Positions 11,480 to 25,060 of a stretch of DNA of 64,000 bases are shown in pieces (positions within the stretch are counted from its first letter, which is position 1; every line of letters begins with the position of its first letter). The notes under the pieces are model-generated. The model searched no databases. It was not told the origin of the DNA and saw only the letters and a list, made by a program, of their open reading frames with translations. The DNA is from Nageia nagi (taxonomy: Eukaryota > Pinophyta): positions 177,692,001 through 177,756,000 of the forward strand of contig JBITNC010000001.1 of assembly GCA_050084985.1 (NCBI GenBank). The letters run 5' to 3'. The position numbers and the translations under genes were made by a program.

Positions 11480-14400
11480 ATGCAAAATATTAGAAGGATT
11501 AGTTGCATTTTCATAGATAACATTGCATATCATATTTTATTTAATGCACTTACATTAATCTCACACAAGCCTAAGATTGATTCAAGAAATGTGGATTTCA
11601 TCACCATGTTCCAGCCCACATTTGAATATCATGACCAAAGTGAGCAACCTAAGTTGAACCTTTAAACATACCACACCCATAGAGATTGATCATTTCCCAA
11701 TAACATTTGAATAGGTTCATTCTAGGGAACTACAAAAGAGGTCAAAGAATCCTAAAATCAATCTCACTAAAAAATAATTTCCATTAATTGAAAAAGAAGC
11801 AATTAGATAAAATAATCACCATTGCTACATTTTTACACTATTGTTATCTTACATATAGGATTGCTATATTAAAAATATCATTCTAGGTTTGTGTGTCTTA
11901 TCCATGCATCCACTAAATCAAGAGCATGCCAAAATAATTAGGCTTGGTGTTTATTTTCTTCATCTTGTTTGTAACCATTGGGAATATTTTTTATATGCAC
12001 TATTATTTTCTTGAGTTCTTGTTTTCAACCTTAAAATAGATAATGAACCTCACACTAATTTGGTTGAAACTACAGCACAAGATATGGAAACACATTTTAA
12101 TTCTCTTTCTCATCCATCTTAAACTCATCCTTCACAATTTTTTACTATCCCAACCTATCCATATAGACATGCTTTTCACCTACACCTTCAAGAGGTTCCC
12201 AAATATATAGATACATGTAAGCAAGTGTTTGCAATAACCTTTTGTTTGGTAAGCCTAGTTCCCCATATCCCATGGAGAATTTCCAAGATGATATCTCTTT
12301 CTACAAGAAACTCTTTTTGAGTGATCCTTATATCTAAATCCTTTTCCAGCAATTGAAGGCTAAACAACCTCTTAGTTCTAGGCCTTCATCACCCTATGTT
12401 CCTAACATGAAGAACCAACCTTTTTGGAATCCTCCACCTTCTTTGAGAGAAGATATAAGGTTGTCACAACCTTTTTCTCATCCTTCACTACCTCATATTT
12501 TCACCATAGATCCACTATACCATGATCCACCACATCCCTTCATGTCCTCTTATTCCATTGAACCTCAATACCAAGAACAACCCAATTCTCCCTTAACCAT
12601 TTTGAGAAAATTAAAAACTCAAAAATACACCTTTCAAGAGTTAATGGTAAGAATAAATCAACCTTAATGGCTCCATGATCAATAATTATTGCCTCTTTTC
12701 CTTTTTTTTCAAGGAAAGATAAACAATTATCATCAATCTTATCTCAAGCCCCATTGATTTCTAAATTTGATCCTTTGGTCTAATCATCACATCCATAATT
12801 TGAACTTTCCACTCCAAGATCACCTAACACTCGATCAAATGTTTTAATAGTGGTATAGGCTCCAAAAATATAAAACAAAATAACAAATTGTGGACACTCA
12901 TACTACCTCTCAAGTGCAAGAGGTAAATATTAGTTATCAAGCCTTGAGGATTGCAACTCCTCCTCAAGTTTCTAGAATTGACCAATATAATGCATATTAT
13001 CAATTACAACCTATAATTCCTACAAACATAACAATTCCCAATCCTCAAAAGATATTCTAATCATATGTGCCACTTAATGCTTCCCAACCTAAGGTGCACA
13101 TTAATGTTTTGCCTTATTCTCTTCCTTATTCTTCTCAAATTATTTTACCAACATATTCCCAATATCAAAATCATAATCCTACATAAACCTATGTTAGTTC
13201 TCAACCTAGGGGGCTTACCCTTGCTTAAAAATAATTTTAATATTTTCAATAAGTCCAAGATACATCACTTGGACCAACTCAATTTCTTTCTCAAGGTTTT
13301 TAAAATCAAATGGCTTAAGGGTTTGTAATTCAACACTATCATACACCTCAAGTGAGTGTTATCCCTAGAGAACCCACTTATCAACCTCAAGGGAACAATC
13401 AAGCACCAAATTATCATAAAGGTACAAGTTATCAAGTGGTTGGGTCTTTTATAGATTCTACTTCCAATGATGAAATTTTAAAGAAGTTGCATGATATGGA
13501 ACAAAGACTCAATGATGAAGGCAAGACCAAGATATCATATGGATCAATTTGTAATGAGCCAATATATCCATCCATTCCAATTAAGGACTTTCCTTATAGT
13601 TTTGAGGTCCCCAATATGGATAAGTCTAAGGTAAAATATGATCCAAAAGAACATCTAAAACAATTTAAGTATTCTTTTTATATCATAGCCAATTATGATG
13701 TTCTTATGTTAAGAACTTTTCCTATGATTTTAGCTTGACAAGATTTGGATTGGTACACTAAATTTTCTCAACATAACAATTTCTCCTTTTGAAAATTGGT
13801 TAATCAATTTCTAGAATACTTTGGGATCAACATTAGGAAGAGAGCTTCCATTACAGATTTGAGTAAGTTATCCCAATTTGATGATAAATCAATTACAGAC
13901 TATGTGTATATGGAGAGCATTTGTAATGGATATTCCCTACACACTACCACAAGAAGAGTTGGTTAAGTTATTTTCTAGGAGTTATAATAAACATATCTCT
14001 TCTATCCTCCAAATTCAAATGAATCTTACCTTTGAGGATGCCTTAACCCAAGCTAAGATAATTAAATAAGTAAAGATTCAAGAAGTGAAATTAAGCTAAG
14101 GAAGAAAGATAATAACCAAAATAATAACAATAATAATGGCAACTTTAACCAACCCCAACCTAAGAAACAAATAATTCAAATCACTTATGTGGTTAATCAA
14201 GCACAACCAATCTTGCAACTAGCACCTCCTAGATAACAAAGGAATAACCAATCAAGGAATCAATACCAACAACAAGATCAAGCATAAGGTAATCAAGGAA
14301 AGAATCAAACCAATAATCAAGAAATGCTACCTATACCACCTAGATTACCATAACAACAACTATGGAATTTAACACCATTAGCAGAGCCAATTGAGGACAT

Positions 14401-14753
14401 TCTTAGAAAGCTTTTAGATGCTATACTTAATATGCTTTTTGAGGTAGAATAAGAGGACCCTAATGGTGTAAAGCCATAATGTTATAGGGAATATGAGTTT
14501 TGTTCCTTCCATCATCAAAAGGGAAATGTAGTAAACAAATGCCAATATTTAAGGTACCTTATTCAAAGATTAATTGATGATGGAAAAGTATCTAGAGGAT
14601 CTCCCCAAGCTCAACCTAACAAGGATTTGGGGTGTATCAAAATCCTTACCTAAGATATGATACCAATGTTAATCAACTGAGTACCATGGAATCCACATCT
14701 AGACATGTAACACATGGTGGTCCGTTACCTATAGAATTTATTTGTATGATAGG
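11480..14753 (+). pseudogene. Element D gag (Tat-type Ty3/gypsy), interrupted by element B
   Basis: Broken gag. A Pro/Ser/Tyr-rich N-terminal part (12,353-12,667 and around) is followed by the capsid domain (13,352-13,738 and 13,745-14,070) with a KYDPKEHLKQF block and a DYVYMESICNGY region. A His/Cys finger remnant, FCSFHHQKG, lies near 14,495-14,525. The last codons before the break read GPLPIEFICMIG (to 14,753). The frame resumes at 45,533 after element B with LELVNLATRKGRGG, so this gag and the pol at 45.5-50.8 kb belong to one element. Stops are mainly TAA/TAG. Confidence 0.78.
14749..14753 (+). repeat. Left target-site duplication of element B (ATAGG)
   Basis: ATAGG precedes the LTR start TGTAGACACCC. 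The right copy is CTAGG at 45,528-45,532. Four of five bases match, and the host reading frame of element D is restored when everything from 14,754 to 45,532 is removed. Confidence 0.75.
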
Positions 14754-15185
14754 TGTAGACACCCAAAAAGAACTCTTATTCATGAAAGAAGAACCAAAAA
14801 ATTAAAATAAATAAAAAAATTTACTATAGTCTATCAAACACTAGCATCTAACACTTGGACATCAAATACTCACACCAATCACTAGCATCTGGTACCAAGA
14901 CATTAGGGACTTTGAAGTTGGCAAAAGTAAAATAAAAATGGAAACATCTAAAGCATATTAGGAAGAAATAAAAGGATAATGGATGACTCATCATCTATCC
15001 TACACATCCCCACTTTGGATCACAACCATGACAAATCTATATAGGCTTTTGTATCCATATTTTTGTCTCAAAATTGGAAACTTTGCTTATTTCCAAAATC
15101 TATAAATAAAACCTTTAGCCATAAACTAATGGGACCTAGTTTGAATGCAAAGTTACTATATCAAAATACATCTAGGTTTTAATGA
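14754..15185 (+). repeat. 5' LTR of element B, first part
   Basis: It starts TGTAGACACCCAAAAAG. A TATA-like CTATAAATAAAACC lies at about 15,101-15,114. The last 90 bases (from CTATAAATAAA through ACATCTAGGTTTTA) match 45,036-45,123 of the right LTR clearly. It is cut at about 15,185 by the poly(T) end of the antisense LINE. Confidence 0.75.
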
Positions 15186-15559
15186 TTTTTTTTTTATGGT
15201 TAAAAAAAAATTGCTATTATATTAGAAGATGATTGAGTATACAAAAATGGTGACTACATCATATATCAATTGGAAAAAAAAATGAACAATATTTCCTTCA
15301 ACCATTATTACAATAATTGGTTTAAAAAATATGCCCCATCAAGATTGTTATTTGCTCCTTTTCATGCAATATTCTCTCTATTCTAGAGTTAAGAGATGAA
15401 TTGGCCGCTATAGAAAGAAACTTTGTGAGGAGGCTCCCCAATATACCATAGGGTCATGGGTACTATAGGATCATAAATAGGTTAAACATTCATATGCTTA
15501 TCATTCATTGCTAAGATTTTGAACATATGGTCCATGCTTGGATGTTTAGATGCCATGTT

Positions 15560-18500
15560 TCATGATTTTTCTTTCCTTCTAAGTGATGATTTTGCATTAT
15601 GTAGAGGCCTCTCAGATGTGTAATAGTTGGAAGCCCACCTTATACCAATTATTGTCCTTGGGAGAGTGAGATCTTTTGAATATTTTATTGTTCCTTTCTA
15701 ACCATATGTTACATAGGAGAATTTTTGGAGTAGCATACTAGAATAGAAGATCAACTTTGTGTGGAGATGGGGGATTCCAAGATCGAATGAAATCTCCAAT
15801 GAAGATTGGGAGGTCTTTAATAGTTGAAGGAGATTCATTCATGAGGAAATCATAAAAGAGTTTATGCCATAGAATAAGAGCATAAGGGCAATGTAGAAGG
15901 AGATGGTTTCCCATCTCTAGATGAGTCCCACACATTACACATATAGAAATTGTAGGCCAACCCCTTTTATGAAGCTATTCCCTTGAGAGGATCCAATCAT
16001 GAACTATAACCCATAGGAAAAATTTGGCTTTTGGTTAAGTCTTTAAGTTCTATAATTTTTTCTAAATTAAAGTGGGGTATTGAGGTGGAACATAAAAAGA
16101 GAAGGCTTTGAAGGTAGATCAAACTAAATAGGCCCCTAAAAGAGTCAAAGACCATTCTAAGTGATCGTTACCTTATGGTTTGATTTTGAATGGTAAAAGA
16201 ATTGATTCTAATTTAGATTCTTCATACCTTAGATTAGGTGGTACAAGAGTCAAGCAATGCCAAACCTTATTTATCCCATCCCCTAAATCTACCTAGTGCC
16301 AATATCCATCTACTCACTCTCCCCAACAATGAGTAAGCAAGTTTTGCATTGAGTTGAAAATTCTAGTTGTTGTAAGGGAAATATCAATAAGATAAGTGTC
16401 CTCCCAAAAATCTACCTTTTCCCCTATACTTATGACCCATTTCAAGTTCTTAGCAACATGGGATCTTGCCTTTTTAAGACCATTCCATATCAAATAACCA
16501 ATGGGAGAGTCCTTAACTATGAAAATGCACTCAGGGATATCATAGTTAAAATATTTAGATCTAATGGCTTTGCTCCATAAAGATGAATGTTTTATGTAAA
16601 TTCTCATTAACAATTTGCCCAAGAGGGCTATGTTGAAGAGATAAAGATTTTTGATGCCCACACCCCTATACTTCTTATCAAAGAAAACAATATTACATGC
16701 AATTAATTGGATCTTCTTAGTTTCAAAATTACCATTCCAAAGAAATTCCTACATGATACATTCTATTTGGAAGAGAACTTGGATTTGAGCTTCAACAAAA
16801 AATCATCAACATCTCCTTCTTGGAATAAAGGAAGACCCAAGTAAGAGTTTGGTAGGGATTCTAAAGGCATACCTAGGAGGAGAGACAACCTATTCAATAG
16901 AATCAAAGCAAGATTGATCCCATAAAGTTTGGATTGTTGGTAATTAATTGCTTATGTTGAATCCACCTCATAGGTGTTAAGCAAATTCTTAATCATATGG
17001 ATCTCTTGAATTGAGGGGTATGTGGAGAGGATGGTATCATCTATAAATTGTGAGTGTGTCACTAGGGGGAAATAAGAACTAATCTAAAGGCCTTTGATTT
17101 TACTTGTAACATGAAGGTGATTCAGACCACAACCTAGGGCCTTTGCAATAAGGATGAAGAGATAGGGAGATAGAGGATCTCCTTATAAAAGGCCTTGGGA
17201 ACTTCTAAAGTGTCCTTTTTCATAGCTATTGATGAGGATAGAGAAAGAGGGGTTTCCAATGAGATCAAAGATCCATTAAACCTAATATAGAGAAAAGCTA
17301 AACTTTTCCAACATGCATAGCAAGAAGCCCCAATTCACTCTATCAAAAGCCTTTTACATGATGAGTTTGATTAGTAGGCCTTTATTGTTATGCTTGTTAG
17401 GAGAATGAATTAACTCATGGATGAGGATGGATCCATACATTCATTAATGACCTTTAACAAAGGTTTTTTGTTCATCAATAATGAGTGATGGAATGATAGA
17501 TTTAAGTTTATTTGTAGCCACTTTAGAGATGATTTTATAAATACAATTGCAAAGAGATTTTGGGTGGAAGGCTTCAATTGAATGTGCATATTTTTATTTA
17601 GTAATAATAGCAAGAAAGGTATGATTTAAGCTTCTTAAGACCTATTTATATGCAAAGGATTCTCTAACCATTGCAACCACTTACTCCTTCAAGAGGTACC
17701 AAAATGGTGGTAAAGTCTTGAAGGTAAGCCATCTAGAACTGGGGCTTTAAAGCTCTTCATGTGAATGACCACTATATGCACTTATTCTTTAGAAATGGGT
17801 TTAGTGAGAGAGGTATTTTGGTTAGGTGACACAATGGGTGGGATGAATTGGAGTAAATAATCTTATGCATCTTTCTTGGCTAAATTATCCTCTATGAGTA
17901 AATCTCTGAAGAAGTCCACTATGTGGTTTTATAATTCATATAGGGAAGAGATGACTCTACAATCAAATGCCTTGAGTTTAGTGATCATGTTTGTGCTTCA
18001 ATGGGCCATGGTCATAGTATGGAAATACTTGGTATTGTTGTCTCCTTCACTTAGCCATTACAACCAAATCTTCTTCTTCCAAAAAATCTCTTCTTGTAGG
18101 TGGATTTTATTTAATTTGCTCAGTAAGGATTTCTCCTAGTATATAAGGGGAGTATCTTGCTCATGTTGGAGGTGCTCCTCAACAATTTGTAGTTCATTTT
18201 CCAAAATTTGCTTTATCTCCTCTAGGTGTCCAAATGAAGATTTATTCCATTGTTTCAATTTGCATTTTAGTTTATTTAGCTTGTGAGAAAATCTAAACAT
18301 GTATATTCTATACACATGATATTCTTCTCTCCACCATCCCTATAACATTTCAAAATATCACTCATGATTAGGCCACATGCCCTCAAATCTAAAAAGGTGA
18401 TCCTATAGGCTAAGTAGGAAGTTCCACTAAGGCTACAATGGGTAGATGATCTAACCCTCCTTTTGGAAGAATTTTAGTTTGGATGAGAATACATTGGGTA

Positions 18501-19129
18501 GACTAATGAGATGTAATGAGAAATCTACCTAGTTTATTAAGAACTTTGAAGTCTTGGGAACATTTGTTAGACCATGTAAATTCTCCTCATTTGTAGAAGG
18601 ATTTGAATAAATGGTTGAATTTAATGAAACTATTAAACTTATCATTGCTTTTTTTGAGTTTATTAGAGCCACCTTATTTCTCCATAAAATTATGGATAGC
18701 ATTGAAGTCTCTAATAATTATGCATGGGAGCTCTTCATACAAAGTTAACCAATTTGATAGTTGGTTCCAACACTCTAGCTTTTGATTTGGATCTTGTGGG
18801 GTGTAAACAGTAATAATACCAAATTGGAGCCCTATTTCTATGTCTCTGGCTAATATTGCCATCTATGAATTTGTTTCTTGCTCCAAAGAGTAAATTATTT
18901 TTAAACTATCCTATAGGATAGCATGACCTCTAGATTTACCTTGAGAGTCCCTATAGAAAATAGAGCTTCTAGGATAAAATCTATGTCTATATTTATCAAC
19001 CAATATTGCTAAAGTTTTATTTTCTTGAATGAAAAAAACATAACTTTGTTCCTGTTGAATCAAGGACTTTACCACTCTAAGTTTTTTCAAGGAATGGATG
19101 CCCCATGTGTTCCATGATGAAATGGTCAT
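15560..19129 (-). pseudogene. LINE ORF2: endonuclease, reverse transcriptase and zinc finger
   Basis: It starts MTISSWNTWGIHSLKK at 19,129, the usual start of an apurinic-type (EEP) endonuclease. The endonuclease continues with VYTPQDPN and the catalytic block RDFNAI (near 18,700; the first residue is normally Gly). RT motifs follow: KAFDRVNW (17,330-17,353), GDPLSPYLF (17,158-17,182) and the catalytic FIDDT (17,030-17,050; normally FADD). The C-terminal Cys/His finger (zf-RVT, MCGTHLEMGNHLLLHCP) is at 15,935-15,885. ORF2 nicks target DNA and copies the LINE RNA there. Many TAG/TAA stops and some frameshifts break it. Confidence 0.87.
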
Positions 19130-19360
19130 TTATGGGCTAGCCTTTTAGGATCAAGAAACTGCTCCAATAGAGACTAGGAGCCATCATCAATCCCTTCTCT
19201 AGCTATTTTTTATAGTTTTTCTCTATCCTAAATGTGTTCTCTTCTTTTTGTGTTCCTACATTGAAGGTTTTCAATGAGTTTACACTTTATTTAATAGCTT
19301 TGTAATTGAATCCTAGTATCTAATTTACTTTGTATGAGATGTCTATAGAGGTTTGGCCCT

Positions 19361-20590
19361 CTATATTAGGGGGGTGATTGGATTATCTTCTTGCATATTA
19401 ATATCCATATCTTGCAATGCTGACTCCTCCATCGATGTGGGAATTTCACTAGAGGGGTAGTATTCTATATTGGTGATTGCCTTTTCTATGAAGGAGATAG
19501 GTGAGAATAGCAAATTGTTATTTAAGGAAGAAAGGTGCGTAATACTTTCCATTCTATTATTTTCCTCAATATAGATACCAATATGGTCTTCCATGCAATC
19601 ATTTTGGTTTAATATTGCAAATTTCATGGGTTTAGAGGGCATCTATTTAGGTTCTAATGATTTACTAGGGTGAGAGCAGTTTTCACCTAATGGGCTTGAG
19701 GCTTTCCCATGATGGTTTTTGCATATTTATTGCTAGGACCCATCTGCTAATAGTTTAGGATCTAGTTAGACTAAGGGTTTAGGTTTGACATATGGGAAAG
19801 ATCTATATAGGTTATCATATTTGGAAAAAACCCTACATATAAAGTGTATATTCTCATAATCAAGCATATGTTCACACACTAGAGTATCATCTAGGAGGTT
19901 AATGCAAACCTTGGTAGAAAGAGGGGCTTCAAGGTCAACATGAACATAGATGTGAGCATAAGAGAGGGACCATACCTCTTGAGTGCAATTATAAGTACAT
20001 TGGTATATGCCTATGGAGCCTCCTATGGATTTAAACACCTCTTCTTCTCATAGTTCTCTAGGGAGATTTCGTAAATGAACCCAAAAAGGAGATTCTATCA
20101 GTTCTTCCATAATAGTTTTGAAGTTGGGGTGTCATGGTTTCATGAAGAAGCCTAATCTTCTAAAAATCCATGGCCCATACTAGTTAACTACATCTTGATC
20201 CTCTTTTATAGAAAATAATACTAAGAAATAGCCATTTGAATAGTGGCTCACAATGACTTGACCCTTTGTTTCCCATGTATAGATCACCCATATTTCAATG
20301 GTTTTGGGATGAATTTGGGAGCCTAAGAAATGGGAAATAAGTCATTGGTTTCATAGGATTCTAATACCACTATTAATCTTCTAGCTTTGAATTTCTATCT
20401 TGGGTATTTCCTTTATTGCATGGAGACACCCTTGCTCAGTCTTATTGGGGTTTGTTGGTTGGAAATGTATACTATTAACTACTGGTTTGAAGGAAGGACC
20501 TCTTTTATGATATGGATATTTGGAGTAGATTTCATCCTTGAAGGAGGGCTTTGGCTAAGGGGCCTAGGAAACCCTAGATCTAGGCTCCAT
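19361..20590 (-). pseudogene. LINE ORF1 with DUF4283-type domain
   Basis: The frame begins with an ATG at 20,590. After a basic N-terminus it shows the DUF4283 pattern of plant L1 ORF1 proteins: a GQVIVSHYSNGYFLVLF strand, then GPWIFRRLGFFM, then a region with SPFWVHLRNLP and a YAHIYVHVDLEAPLS block (19,960-19,915). The Cys finger expected next is weak (HFICRVFSKYDN). The acidic C-terminus is at 19,642-19,361. ORF1 binds LINE RNA. Stops are mostly TAG at expected Gln or Trp sites. Confidence 0.8.
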
Positions 20591-20671
20591 GGCTCAACAT
20601 AAAAGCTTTGTATTTTTCCTATGCAAATCAAGTTGCAAAGTATTTTTCACTACCTTTATAATCTCACCAAT

Positions 20672-21081
20672 TTTTACTAAATTATATGCATTAATATTTT
20701 ACATTATATATGCTTATTTATGCTGATTTTATTGTATGAAAAGGTATGTTTTATGTATTTTATGTTCACATGTGTGCAACGTCAACAAGTGCAAAATAAT
20801 TAGACTAATAAGAGAAAGTCTTAAAGAATTAAAGAGAAAAAATAGATCCAAATTTCTTCTTGCAAGTTTTAGAACATAATCCTCGAAGCTTGCAAACACT
20901 AAAATTAGACTTACAAAGTCCTTTATCATTCTTTTGTAAAAATACCTTTTGCAAGGTAATAAATCAAAATAGATTCATCATTTGCAATCATTTTTAGGTG
21001 TACTCAAGAGCAATAAATAAAAATGTTAGTTGTAACATGTTTTATCTTGTTTGCTAATAGTGTTACTTTTTGAGTATGATA
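20672..21081 (+). repeat. 5' LTR of element B, second part
   Basis: It matches 45,113-45,527 of the right LTR, for example GCAAAATAATTAGACTAATAAGAGAAAGTC against GCAAAATAATTGGACTAATCAGAGAAAGTC, and the shared end TTACTTTTTGAGTATGA. It ends TATGATA here and TATGACA in the right copy, so the terminal CA has become TA. Confidence 0.82.
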
Positions 21082-22783
21082 TTCTAATGCTAGGAGGGCC
21101 CCTTGCATGCAAACAACATTAGTAACAAGACATAGGTAGTTTTTTAATATTTTTATGCATTTTTTATGGTTTGTGTGATGTGGTAGTGAAACCAATCTTG
21201 TGTTTGTATTCTTTGTTTTTTTAGGATCAAGTTGCAAAAATGTCAATGATTAAGTATCAGATGCCAGTGATTGGGATAAAATGCCAATTACCATCAATAG
21301 AAGGTCAAATTTTTTACTCTCATCAATTTCATAAGTCCAACTTATGAATTAAGATTAAGGATCAGAAATGAACACCTTATTTATGATCTCTATGCTCAAA
21401 ATGCATGTAGGGGAGGGTATTGAATATCACTAATGATATGCATTATTTTTTTGCATTTATTTGGATAATTCTCTAAAGTTTATTAATTTATTCTTTTTTT
21501 GTAAAGTTATCACACAAACAAATAAACAAACTCACTTAATATTTTTCTACTTCATCCACTTATGCTCTCCCTTTGTACTAAAAAGTGATCTAAGGTGACT
21601 AGAATGGATGTAATAGAAAAAGGGTAAATGAACTTTTATTTTTTCACTTTATCATATTAAAATGGTAAATGAATCTATGTTGAGTTACTTCCACACTTAA
21701 GTAATTAATCATCATTAAATATAGAATGAACATAACATGAATTTCTAGGTTTAAAGTAGATTAGGATACACTAAATTAGTTAATGAATTTGGTGGTTATT
21801 CCCAAGACATTAATACTCTTACTTGCCTACCTTACCATGCTAAGAGATGGTCAAAGGATTATGACTCATAATGAGGGAAATAAACCTACATTAAAGGAAA
21901 TTTATTCACATTAATGGATTCTTACTTGTCTACCTTACCACACCAAAAGGTGATCAAAGGATTATGACTCGTAAGAAGAGGTAATAAACTACATTTTAAT
22001 ATTTCCTTTGGTTCATGAACCTCATTAAAAGGTAATAAATCTTATGGTTATCTAGATTAACTTTCACATTAATTAAAACATTATTTGAATCACATTAAAA
22101 GGATTTAATTAATGGATATGTATGATTAGGAGGGTAGAAAGTGCACTCATTAATATTTTTTTATTATTAAATGCATAATCATCAAACATTTTAAAATTAA
22201 CATCAATGAGTTTGAGTTCATTACCAATCATTGATTCTTATTCTTTCATACTCTCACTGATAAAATATAATGAGCCTTAGAGTCAAAACCTAGAGATGAA
22301 TATCAGTTTCATAGGTTAGAATTCATTACTTTCCATCAAATGACTATAAAAAGGGGGCTATACTTGGATTTCATCACCAAGATAGTTCTCAATGGTATTC
22401 CCCAAGTCCCATTGCACTAAGGGGATCACCTTAAGTATCAAGTTGTTACTTAGCCATAGATTTGTTGTAGGATTACTAGCTTAACTTTCTTAAACACTTG
22501 ACTAAAAAAAATAATTTAGGAAAATTAATAAGATTAAAATATACAATTCATACTTCTCATATTAAAAATATTAATTTAATATACTAAAAATTTAGAAAAT
22601 ATAATCACACCAAAAGGTTAGTATGCATTTAGGTTGTTTGTACATATAATTATTTTCTCACAAACATAAATCCAAAAGATAAAAATAGAGTTACTATGTT
22701 TGATGTTTATTTTCTTTTATTTATGGTTTGGTAAAAAATAAAAACAAAACTAAAAATACAAACAAATAAAAATCCAAAATAAA
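21082..22783 (+). other. Leader of element B with candidate primer-binding site
   Basis: Three bases after the LTR, TAATGCTAGGAGGGCC (21,085-21,100) occupies the primer-binding position. The first three bases would be TGG in an intact site (two G to A changes). I cannot assign the tRNA. The remaining 1.7 kb is AT-rich with no supported frame. Similar phrases recur (CTTACTTGTCTACCTTACCA with GATCAAAGGATTATGACTC near 21,820-21,870 and 21,925-21,970), a decayed tandem duplication of about 105 bp. Confidence 0.5.
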
Positions 22784-24230
22784 ATGGCTAATACCCATTC
22801 TCAAATGGCTCATCAATGGCAAGAACTAGACAATGAAAATTATCTAGAAGAATAAAGAAGTCATAGGTCTAGTAAGAACATTTCGAGAAGAGAAACTCCT
22901 CAAGAAAAAAACTCAGCTTATTTAAATCCTATTGATGATGATTTGGATATAGTTAGATAATTTTCAACACAATTAAGAATCCCACATTCTTCTCACCCTC
23001 ATAATCTTCCTCTAAATCTAGATTGTTTAGCAGAAGAGACACAGCAAGTTGATGATGTAGGAGAGATTATACAAAGAAATATACCCCCTTTTTAAATTAA
23101 TTCAGCTGATACTAGTCTCAAAATAGGTCATTTTAGACCTAAGTATGATCATGTTATATGATATCTTCCCGATGGACATTTAGTTCAATGATATCTAAGA
23201 AGATATGATTATACTCCTTACACTATCTCTAGGTAAATGGAGGAATTTAATGATTGAATATCCATACACATAGCTACTCCCATGATAGAATAAATATATC
23301 ATTCTATAGTTTATAATAATCCTTGTTACAATTTAAAATCAAACATGCCAACTCCTTTGTCAAGTCATAGAACCCCTATACAAGTATGTGAAGTGAGAAA
23401 GTACTCTGATTTAACAAGGTTTAAATTACAAGGAATACCTCCATATGCACATAGGAAAGAGAATCCAACACAAATTTATATACAACACCAATCCCAACAA
23501 CAAATGGTTTCCAAGGTATGAACGAAAAGTGGATAAATATCAAAGATAAAACTTCCATCACTGATCTCATAATATTACAATAATTTCAAGATGAATTGGT
23601 TATTGATTTCATCTTAATATAGAGGGTAATATTGATAAGTATGCCTTACACTTTACCTCAATAATAATTGGTGACAAATGTTTAGTCAAAGTTTCTTAAG
23701 GCCTATTGCTAGTACCTTATTAATTTGACAACATAACACTTTCAAAGAAGCCATTCCTATGTTATCATAATTGAAAAATTCAAAATCCAATATGGTGAGA
23801 TAAAAGGTAAGAAAAAGGAACCTTATGTTAAAAAAAAATCAAATATAATAAATAATTAAATCATCATTGATCAACAAAGTTACTATCACTAAAGAAGCAG
23901 AACCAAATCCTCCACAAACTAAGGAAAAAGACTTTAGACCACTAAGAAAGTTCACTCCTTTGTCAAAGTCTCTTTATGATATTCTAAAGAAACTTTGTGA
24001 TCATCAAGTAATTATATTACCATAAATAAGACCTAAAAGTATTGATGCTAAAAATAGTATATGGTATAATGAGAATGAATATTATCATTTCCATCATCAA
24101 AAGGGTCATGATATGAATAAGTGCAAGACTTTACAACATAAAATCCAAAACTTGATTGATCAAAGAAAAGTTGGAAGTTGATAATCCTTTAGCTATTCCT
24201 AATCAAAATTTAGGAATTTATCAAAATCCT
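22784..24230 (+). pseudogene. Element B gag
   Basis: ATG at 22,784 follows an A-rich leader. The frame runs with TAA/TAG stops through an acidic N-terminus and a Tyr-rich central part (22,920-23,460). After more broken sequence there is a His/Cys finger remnant, YYHFHHQKGHDMNKC (about 24,080-24,124), closely parallel to the one in element D gag. The first Cys has become Tyr. Gag would form the virus-like particle. Frameshifts occur near 23,515-23,640. Confidence 0.75.
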
Positions 24231-24499
24231 CTTCCTTAGGATCAAGCTAATAATGTGTTATTACATCCCCCAAAAAATCAAGTAATGCATAACTAGAATT
24301 ATGACAACTCAACCTTTGTAGGGATGGTAAACATTACCACAAGAGCTCAAAGGGTACAACAAAGGCAAAATAATATTCTAGATACTCAACCATATGAGTT
24401 TATTATGCAACCAAATATACCTAGACCTCAACCCCTTAATGTTTTAGTGAAAGGAGCCTTAAATTAGCAATTGAATAATTTGCAAGTGAAAATGTCTCT

Positions 24500-25060
24500 A
24501 TTCGAGTTGCTACAACAATCTAAAATCATAGGGATGCTATGAACCAATTATTACAAATAATAAAATTGGACATAAATGATCATAAAAGCTTTATGTCTTC
24601 TATAGGAAACATTAAAACAAGTAAAAAAACTACTATTTTTTTCTATGATCATGAAGTTAAACAATCAAATCAAACATGTGGTCAAGATTCTCCCTTGCAT
24701 ATCATAGCTAAAGTGAATGAGAAGGCTTGTAAAAGAATTTTAATTGATGAAGGTTCAATAATAAATATTATTTCAACAACTACCTAGAAGAATTTGAATA
24801 TTCCATTCTCACATATTTATGCACCAACCTTACAATTAAAAGCATTCATCTATGCTTTATGTTCAACAATGGGATCTATCTAATTGCCTATCACTATAGG
24901 GTCCAAAATAGTGAAAATAGTATTGCAAGTAATTGAAGGAGACATAACTCAGTATAATATTCTTTTAGGAAGATCTTGGATTAGAGATATGTAGTGTGTC
25001 CTATCAACATATCATAATTGTTTAAAGTATATTCATAACAGTGTAGTATATTATGTACCT
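24500..25060 (+). pseudogene. Element B aspartic protease
   Basis: Frame 24,539-24,787 ends in ILIDEGSIINII, the position of the retroviral-type aspartic protease active site (usually D-T/S/G-G). The second protease landmark, NILLGRSWI, follows at about 24,958-24,985. It would cut the Gag-Pol polyprotein. A TAG near 24,785 and other stops break it. Confidence 0.78.

Larger units (their letters stand above)
15186..20671 (-). mobile_element. L1-like LINE inserted antisense into the 5' LTR of element B
   Basis: About 5.5 kb, 3' end at the left: a T run (15,186-15,195) is the complement of the poly(A) tail. Reading the minus strand from the right gives ORF1 (20,590-19,361) then ORF2 (19,129 to about 15,560). 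The flanks TTTTAATGA (15,177-15,185) and TTTTACTAA (20,672-20,680) look like a decayed target duplication, and the interrupted LTR text continues across it. Both proteins are broken, but the element seems near full length, which is uncommon for LINEs. Confidence 0.85.

Noticed and set aside
20387-20602. Plus-strand 71-codon frame
   Set aside because: Complement of the N-terminal part of LINE ORF1, which is recognisable on the minus strand.
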